A stretch of DNA of 64,000 nucleotides. Source: Mytilus edulis. Its lineage: Eukaryota > Mollusca > Bivalvia > Mytilida > Mytilidae. Below the pieces are notes generated by a model. That model was given only the letters and a program-made list of their open reading frames with translations. It had not been told where the DNA came from and did not search any database. The stretch spans positions 5,693,486 to 5,757,485 of the forward strand of contig NC_092350.1 of assembly GCF_963676685.1 (NCBI RefSeq), given 5' to 3'. The translations under genes and the position numbers were made by a program. Shown here one piece after another: positions 49,701 through 58,700 of the stretch (the stretch's first letter is position 1; each line of letters starts with the position of its first letter).

Positions 49701-52700
49701 TCATAGCTTTATCATTGACAAGTTTAAGTTCTTATTATTAAACTATTAAAAAAATAAGTAAAATTATATAAGACTTTTACAGATGGCTTATCATTATACA
49801 TGTATAAGATTTATAAAAAGAAAAATGGGGGGCAATGGACTGATTTTTTAAGGCATTCAAATCGATAAAACAAGAAGATTTCGAAAATCTGTCAAAAATC
49901 CCAAAACATGACAAGCGAACTTCCTTAAACTCTTATTTGAGTAGTAAAATCTGCCCCCATGTCAAGGACAGTGTTTTAACACAACAACATAAGATCTGTA
50001 AAATTAGTTAGATACATGTGTCTTAGAACTAGACACAAAAGCAAATGTAAATAGCTGTCTGTAAAACTTAATCGTTATCTGTTTGTCTTTAGGTAAGATG
50101 AAAGTAGGTAACAACGATTTACTGCCCGACAACCCAGATGATGATTCGTGTTTCGAAGCATCGCAATCAGAATGTTTTCATGCAGGTAGGTGATGATTGG
50201 TTCAACTGGTTAAACACTGTTATAATCCCCAATGATATATTTCTGTAAAGTGAAGCATCACTTCTTAAAAAAATAGATTGTTTAAGATAAAGTGGGTAAT
50301 ACAATTGAGAATGAAAATGGGGAAAGTGTCACAGAGCAGAAAACAACCGAAGGCCACCAATGGGTCTTCATCACAGTGAGAAAACCCCGGATCTGGAGCG
50401 TGCTTTAGCTGACCCATAAACAAATATATATATACTAGTTTAGTAATAACAGACGTCAAACGAAACTCCCAAACATATACATGAACTAAAATTAAAAATC
50501 GTACAAGTTTGAGCTCTCTTGAAAGCTATGGACTGCTTCTAAGATAATATGTGTGCATGTGGTTGTTGAATTAGTATCGGATTTTGATTAATATTCAATG
50601 GATGTACGTTAAGAGTGCACGTTATACAACCATGCTTTTAATTTTTTTAAATTACTTGTTGAAAATGAAACAATTATGAATAGACACTACTCTTAAGTTG
50701 TCGCACAATAAAACTCGGTTTAAAAGAATTCCAAGTCAAATGTCAGAATAGGTAACAAAAGAAACTAAGCAAAATGAGAATGATACATAATTTAACAAAT
50801 GGTTATATTCACATATCAGCTCTAGACCTTAATAAAACTCACAGAAAGATTATACTTTCAACTTATTAATATGAAGCACAATCCCTTTCATAAGGGTGTT
50901 AAGTATTGTATCCCATTATAAAAAAAATTTATATGAGTAAAACATAACCCATATCATGCTAACAACTGGTTTTATTTCCGATGCTAATACATTATGGACG
51001 CCATCACGAGTTGGTTGACTGTTATGCAATAATCGTTTCACAAATGATATCGAATATGTTCCTTAAGCCCCGGTCACAACAGATCGTACAATTTTTTGTC
51101 GTGGAAGATCTATAACTAAAGTTGTCGTGGCACTATTGTGCAAAATGTAAAAAAAAAAAACATTTTGAGTGGTCACATCAGCTACGACATGTACAAAATA
51201 GGTACACGACAGAGAAAACAGAATTGTAATTGTACTGTCGTAGGTAATTCGCAAGTCGGTCGTGCGACAGTCGTACGACAAACGTGAGTTGTTTGGCGCT
51301 ATTTGTCAGGTTTTCATGTCATGGGATGGGCATGCTACTGTCGTGTCACTGTCCTGTCATTGTCGTAGGACTGTCGTGCCACTGTCTTGAAACATGCAAG
51401 GTTCCATCCTCATGAATCCAACGACATCACCGGCAGATTCCCGCTCCAACTCTTGCATCAGTGTATACTATTCGGCCCAATCATTAGGCGCCGTTTGATC
51501 TATGGCCTAATCCACCAACGTCGGGCGTTTCGCTGATTCCTATACTTTTCACGGGCTCGAATTAACGCTAACAGGACCATATTTTGCTCTTGTTCGAGTC
51601 CGGCAAGATGCCTATTCCGCAGGACCAAGCGTAATCGTTCTGGTGGAATAGTCGTCCTCTTTAAACAACATACGGTACGATTTTCCAAACATTTATTCCC
51701 TTTGAATTGTATTCTTCTGAATAAAACAACAATATGTTGCACGACGAACGTACCACTGTCGTACGACAGACAATCAATGTTGTGCGTGCATCGTATACAA
51801 TTTGGTATTCTTGAGGCAACCGTGCGACTGTATTGCGATTGTCTTGCGATTGTCTTGCGATTGTCTTGCGACAGTCATAGGATTGTCGGACGGCAGTCGT
51901 GCAACAGTTGTACGATTTTTCTTCATTAAAATGGTTTATGTTGGTACCCACAACAGTGTGTTTATAGCTAGGTTCACACTGCCGATTATACCAACTCGAT
52001 CAATCTTGATCATGACAAATTACGCGATCGGGAGACTGGTCTGTCTCAATCGACAAGAATGTTCGGGATGGTCTACTACCTTGGTCGTAATCGATCTGAC
52101 TTTCTACTCGAGAGTTTTTGACATGTCAAAAACATTCGAGTAAGGATCGAGAAGCCAGTCACTCGAGAAGAGATCGAGAATTCGTCGAGTAACGGTCGAA
52201 TTGGTCGAGAAAGGATCGTGTAGAGATCGAGTTTGGTCGGCATACAAATAGTTTACTGATAAGTACTCGATCATTTCGATCTTAACTCGACTAATATCCG
52301 ATCAATTCCCGATCAACGACAACCTGTATGATATGTGATAAAGATTAACTCGACTAATGCCCGATCGCTTCATGATCACTGCGACTTCTATATATTTTTC
52401 ATCCCAGATAAACTCGACCAATACCCGATCTCTTAGCGATCACATTCGACCACTCTTCGATCTCCTCTCGGCCATACACGAGTATACATGACTGCTACAC
52501 GGTTCTCTAAAAAATTGTGCAGCTCTGATTAACTCTCATAACTTTGCTTCTGCAAAAATATCTTGTCACTATTTATTTTTAACTGTACACACATTCCTCC
52601 ATATACAGTACGCGTCTGTACTTTTGCAGGGGAGGTTGTAAAAGTTTAAAAGATAGAACACCGATATTAAAGTAACAATAAAACCCAAAGCTCAAACCGA

Positions 52701-55700
52701 CACAGCCATAGCGATAAACGAAAGCCGACGAGAAGACAAACAAAAGTGAACATAACACAAAACACACAAAAATAAAAACATAGCAACACGAAACCCAATA
52801 AAACCTGGGATGATATCAGGTGTTTTGGAAGGGAAGTAGATTCTGCATTTTGGCCCCAGAGGATTTTTCAAAATATGAAAGAACTTGTGCATTAAAATTC
52901 ATTATTAGACAGCTGATGACTAATTTAGCCTTCAAAGTTAGTTTTTGGGCTAATGGGCTCTTTTTGTTTGACTGTCTCTATTTTCCGTATGTCCAGAAAT
53001 TTTTCTAGTATAAAAATAAAAAGATGTGGTATAATTGCCAATGACACAAACTCCACAGACACCAAATGATACAGAAATTAACAACTATTATATATGTCAC
53101 CGTACCATCGAATGTTTACAAACACTTTTTTTCATTCGCTTTTTGAAACAGTTTTATTAAAAAAAAGACGAATAACAAATGATTTGTATTTGAAATTGTG
53201 ATAGATATATGTAAACTGTTTCAGAAAAGGTATCCTCAATGAGATTGAAATTCTATTTTTGGTCAAATTTTGGGAAAATATGTGACATCTTTGCCTCCTT
53301 TTTGCAATATTATTAGTAAAAAAGGCAGATTATTGCCAAGGATACACCAAATATAAATATCTTGAACCATTCAACTACTGGGTATCAGATCTATGGAAAA
53401 TACTGAATACATACATATGCACATATATGACACAAACAGTAGGCTTAATTTGTAAGAAAGCAAGGAAAAGGGGATGGTAATATTTATGTATATTGCTATC
53501 TTACATCAGTTCTTATCCAGTGACAAATCTGATTTTGAAGAAAAGAGCAGTAAAACTCTTATAACAAATCAGCGTCCGATTCTACTTTCAGGAAGTTTTA
53601 TAACAATTGGGTCCTCTTTGTTCAGCTCCCGCAAGTCTCTCATACTTATGATTTTGCAATTTGATTAGGGACTTGCCATTTTAAGTTTTCCCCCGGAGTT
53701 AGTATTTTTCTGATTACTTTTAATACTGCCCACGCAGTGGTCGTCTTGTCGGCAACTGCATATCTAGATTTGTCGGCACCCTTTGCTGTCTACCCAGCTG
53801 TCTACCCAGTCACAGCTATAAACCTGTCTATCCGAGCCCTTACCAACTTGCCAAACAATCCAACTGCTTGATTTCCATGTAGATAATTATTTTAAATGTA
53901 AAATTTCAATCAGACCTTCTGTGAATTACTGAATCTAATCAAAGAAACGGGGAACGTGTCCATTCTACACAGCCGATAATGACCCAGCTTGCATATATAA
54001 CGTTATAAAGAGTCATTTTTTAGAGGCCAGCTGAATGACACCTACGGGTACGGGAATTCTAGCTAAATTGAAGACTGTTGTCTGCTCTATGGTCGGGTTG
54101 TTGTCGCTTTGACACATTCCCCATTTCCTTTCTCAATTTTATTTTATTACTCAAGAATGGTAAAAGTGACGTCACCCAAATTCGCACTTGATCTGTGTAT
54201 TATGGTATTGCGTTTCATAAAATTTGGTTTAGGCAAAATAAAATTAGAGAACGGAAAGTAATTGTTGGAACGTTCGTATACGTACTCACGGACGGACAGG
54301 GGTAACACTTAATGCCTCATCCGCTGCAGTACCCGGGGTGATATAAAATTAATATAAACTATAATTGTACATACCCGACCAATGCCCAACTATCCTTACG
54401 ACCACTATACGATCAAGTCGATCTAGTCTGGCCGAGATCAGGCTGATATCGAGTCTAGTCTAGTCGATTTGGTCTAGCTAGTCGAGTAAAGATCGTGTAG
54501 AGATCGTGAATTATCGGAATTGTCGGAATTATCGAATATACATTCAATTAGTGGTCGGTTTTGAGTCGTGATGGAGTTGTTAAGGGGTCGTGAATGGTCG
54601 GGTTAAGGTCGTGTACAGTCGGATAGCAGTTGGGAAGAAGTCGTAAACAGGAACGATCAGGAATTTGGTCACGCTTGGTCGTGGAAATTTGGACAATCGG
54701 GATCATCGAGTTGATCTGATCGGCAGTGTGAACCTAGCTTATCGCACGAAAGTGGTAAGACACTATCACGACAGCCACAAGACAGTGACATGATAAACAA
54801 TCGTAGAGCAACAAAGGTGCATGTCCAATTTTTGTCCCACGACACACGACTGCGCCACGATCCTCAAATTATCGTGCGACTGTCATCCGATGATCACAAA
54901 TGACTCACGATTTGACCAATTTTCATGTCTTGGCGCTGTATAGATGTGTCGTGGGTTCGTTGTGACCAGGTCTTTATGTCGTAACAATCAATCCCCTTCC
55001 CCTTTCATGAATGTGACCTACCGAATAAGACTCTTTACCGGATTTGTTATCACATAAGCAACACGACGGGTGCCACATGTGGAGCAGGATCTTCTTACCC
55101 TTCCGAAACACCAGAGATCACCCCTAGTTTTTGGTGGGGATCGTGTTGTTTATTCTTTAGTTTTCTATGCTGTGTCATGTGTACTATTGTTTGTCTGTTT
55201 GTCTTTTTCATTTTTAGCCATGACGTTGTCAGTTTATTTTCAATTTATTAGTTTGACGGTCCCTTTGGTATCCTTCGTCCCTCTTTTATGAGTGAATCAA
55301 TATTAATTTTTTTTTATGCGAAAACATTTTTTTTTTGTGCCTTGAAATTAAAAAGTATTACAGTTGCGGGATTGTCGTTGTTTTATTTTTCTTGTGGTTG
55401 TTGCCTGTTTTATTTTTACATGTACGCCCATTCTTTCATTGTCTAATTTTCTTTTACATTTCAATGGTATCTCTGTTTTTGTCTAAAAAAACAATTTACA
55501 TAAAATAAGTAGATTACTTTAAGTCTGTGTTTATGACTACAATTGATTATCAATAAATCAATATTGTTAATATTAAAGACTGTTTGGTGAATATGGGAAA
55601 ATGTTATGTATGATGTACTCACTGTTTTCAGGTGACCATAGAAACTCCGAAGTACCTCTCCTTACTGTCATGCATACTATCTTCCTACGGGAACATAATA

Positions 55701-58700
55701 GAATAGCAACTGAACTCAGAAGTCGTTACAAAGGGTGGAACGATGACAAACTATTAAATGAAGCGCGGAAGATTTTAACAGGAGTCTATCAACATATAGT
55801 ATACAACGAATTTCTCCCAGCTCTTCTTGGTTTTGATTGGTCAATAGCTGTTGGTTTAATGAGTCAACCACAAGGTCATACAAATCTGTATAGCAGTTTT
55901 TTGGACGGTGCAACTCGTAATGCTTTTGGGGCAGCGGCGTATCGGATGGGACACTCTCTCGTCGGTAATTCCGTTGGTGCTTCAAATTCATTTTTTACCG
56001 AGGTTAAGGTTAAAAATCTTCATGAAACATTTTTTAACACGGAAACTATTCGAGACAGTGCTCAATTTGGTCCAACAAGGATTGGAAGATGGATGTCTTC
56101 ACAATATGATAGCAAGATGGATAGATTTTTGTCTAAAGAAGTACGGGATCATTTGTTTCAAGATACAATTAACCCCTTAGATGCACTTGACCTTGGAGCA
56201 CTTAATATTCAACGAGGTCGAGATCATGGTTTACCAGGATATAATAGATTCAGACAGTTTTGTGGTCGTTTTCCAGCTGTATTTTGGACAAACACACCAG
56301 GGGGATTTATAGACCATGAGGCCGTCATTGTAGAAAAGTTAAAAGCGGTTTACGGGTATGTTCTTTTGCTTCAAAAACAACAAAAAAAACCAGAATAAGA
56401 ATATCGATTTATGTCAATGAAAAAGCTGGACGGTGCATGAATGGCTGCTTAACGTCCTGCGGCAAATGCTATTCAGGACGAGAATCTGTTAATGTACGTT
56501 GAATATTAACCCTATTTTGTACTAGATCGACATGCTGAGCTAGTCTTTAGCGTGATAGTTAACAAGGTAAAAGTCCACAGAAAAAGAGTTCACCTAACCT
56601 GAACACATTAATTATTCTGACTACTAGCCGATCAGTCTTTGCTTTACTCTTTAATGACGCATGCCTAGCAAATGCCAATTTAAAAATATTTGTTTTGACT
56701 CCCACCCCAGAGGCAAGCACTCTACCACGATACCATTTATTTCAAATTCCGTATATTCATATATAAATAAATCAAACTAGAGGCAGAAATAGTTATGTTA
56801 ACTCCAGAACGGAACAAAAACGGATGTGTCTACTAGGTATACGTCTTCTCGTCATTTTCACAAATTCGCACTTAATCAAACCGTTGCAAAAACAGTATTT
56901 GGCAAAACCTTTAGGAATTTTGGCCCTCAATGCTCTTCAACTTCGTACTTTATTTGGCCTTTTAAACTAAACTTTTTTGGATTCGTGTGTCACTGATGAG
57001 TCTTTTGCAGACGAAACGCGCGTCTGGCGTATATACATGATTTAGTCCTGGTATCTATGATGAGTTTATTTACAAAGAAAGTAGATCCAAATGGTAACTT
57101 TTAAAATCAGAGTAATTTTTCTTTTCTGGTGTTTTTAAAAAATACTTAAAACGAGAGAGAAGGTATCGGGAGTGGGGACAACTAAGTCCAATTACAATAA
57201 AAAAAACAAACCACGAACGAAAAGAAAATAATAGCTTTGCCATGAGCTCATGATCCTTCCGTTGTTTTTTTAGAAGAATAAAGTTCCATAACTACTCAAT
57301 GTCATAAAAAATAATTTTATTTCAAAATAAAACGAAAAAATACCTAACTAAAGGGAGCCTATCCAAATGATTATAAACTAGTCATCCAAGCTCAAACCAT
57401 TTTTGAGGTATGATTGTCTGATCATGAACATTGAGAAATCACCCATTTTTATGACTAAAATTCGAAAATTTGAAAAGTGAATCTACAACTAGTAATTAAA
57501 ATTGAAAGGGTGCTCACGTCAAAAGATTTAAACAATTAAAAAAAAGTTTCATAAAATTGCTTTTAGAATTTTATATCTATTGTCCGACATGTTGACGACG
57601 GATTGACGGCAACACCCATGTGTCGAAAAGACATTCACCAATAAAACAAAATTCAACAGAAATCTGAATACTGACTTAGGGTGAACTCGGGTAGTCCAAA
57701 AGGCTAAGCATTTCTTACATTAACATGTAGATCCTGTTGTACGCGTCTTGAACGTGTAGGCTTATGTGATAAAACACACGAAAACCTTGTCACTTAAGAC
57801 CAAGACATTTTGTATTTCTGATTTACCTTTCATTAGGAGGCAATTCTAAAAAGATAATGTGATGTAATTAAAAGATAAATTTATTTTCTAGGGCAAATTC
57901 GGATGTAGATGACGTTGATCTATACGTCGGGGCTTTATCTGAGAGACCAGAATCGCCTGATACAGTTGTTGGTCCAACATTTAGATGTCTAATTGCTGTA
58001 CAATTCCTCTACTATAAATATGCAGATAGATTTTTTTATGAAAATTTTTCCCCAGTAACTGGATTCACTCTAGGTATGTTTATTCGCCATTCAGGTTTGT
58101 ATTTAGATCATCACGAGTTTTAGAGAATGGAAAAGATTGAATTGTATAATAATTTACATATATTTATCATTAATAATCGTTCATTCAGTCATTTATTAAC
58201 ATCAGTACCGACCCTGGAATAACTTGTATTGCATCTGGGGTGATCAGTTTTGAGTAATATCGCACATATCTTAAAGTTACCCTATACTGACCTTGGTTAA
58301 AATAAACACACATAGAATATAAATACTTTTAGGGGAAACCGTCCTCTTGTATGTCAGTAATGTAAATTAATTGTTTCCAATTGATAGTAATATCGATATA
58401 TTAAGAAACTTCTTTAATTTATTTCAGCTCAAGTCAATGATATAAAAAAGCAGACCCTTGCTGGAATATATTGCAGAAATCTGCAAATAAAAAATATTCA
58501 ACCAAAAATATTTTTGAACCCAGATAACACGTAAGTTTATATTAATAAAAGAGGGACGAAAGATACCAAAGGGACAGTCAAACTCATAAATCGAAAATAA
58601 ACTGACAACGCCATGGCTAAAAATGAAAAAAGACAAACAGACAAACAATAGTACACATGACACAACATCGAAAACTAAAGAATAAACAACACGAAACCCA

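Larger units (their letters stand above)
51966..54739. mobile_element. TIR element nested in the Harbinger element, TAT target duplication
   Basis: The ends agctaggttcacactgccga and its complement (tcggcagtgtgaacctagct) are flanked by TAT (51963-51965, 54740-54742). About 450 bases inside each end are packed with gatcgag/ctcgatc motifs. The interior holds a Naiad tail (52690-52850), repeat A (53020-53110), a relative of the 24925 MITE (53220-53480) and repeat B (54015-54145). No transposase is visible. Confidence 0.85.
51066..54973. mobile_element. PIF/Harbinger-type element, internally deleted and itself interrupted
   Basis: The TIRs agccccggtcacaac and (complement of right end) agacctggtcacaac agree at 13 of 15 bases. 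TTA duplications lie outside (51063-51065, 54974-54976), as for PIF/Harbinger. On the minus strand near 51500-51742 an N-terminal transposase remnant reads AREKYRNQRNARRWWIRP. It continues out of frame with LMQELERES and GFMRMEP (near 51415-51460), the usual start of HARBI1-like nucleases. The DDE nuclease domain is missing. Subterminal sequence is rich in cgtacgac and gtcgtgcgac motifs. A second element occupies 51966-54739. Confidence 0.85.

Noticed and set aside
51661-51951. ORF of 96 codons with CRTTVVRS-like repeats
   Set aside because: It is a reading of the subterminal cgtacgac motif array of the Harbinger element.
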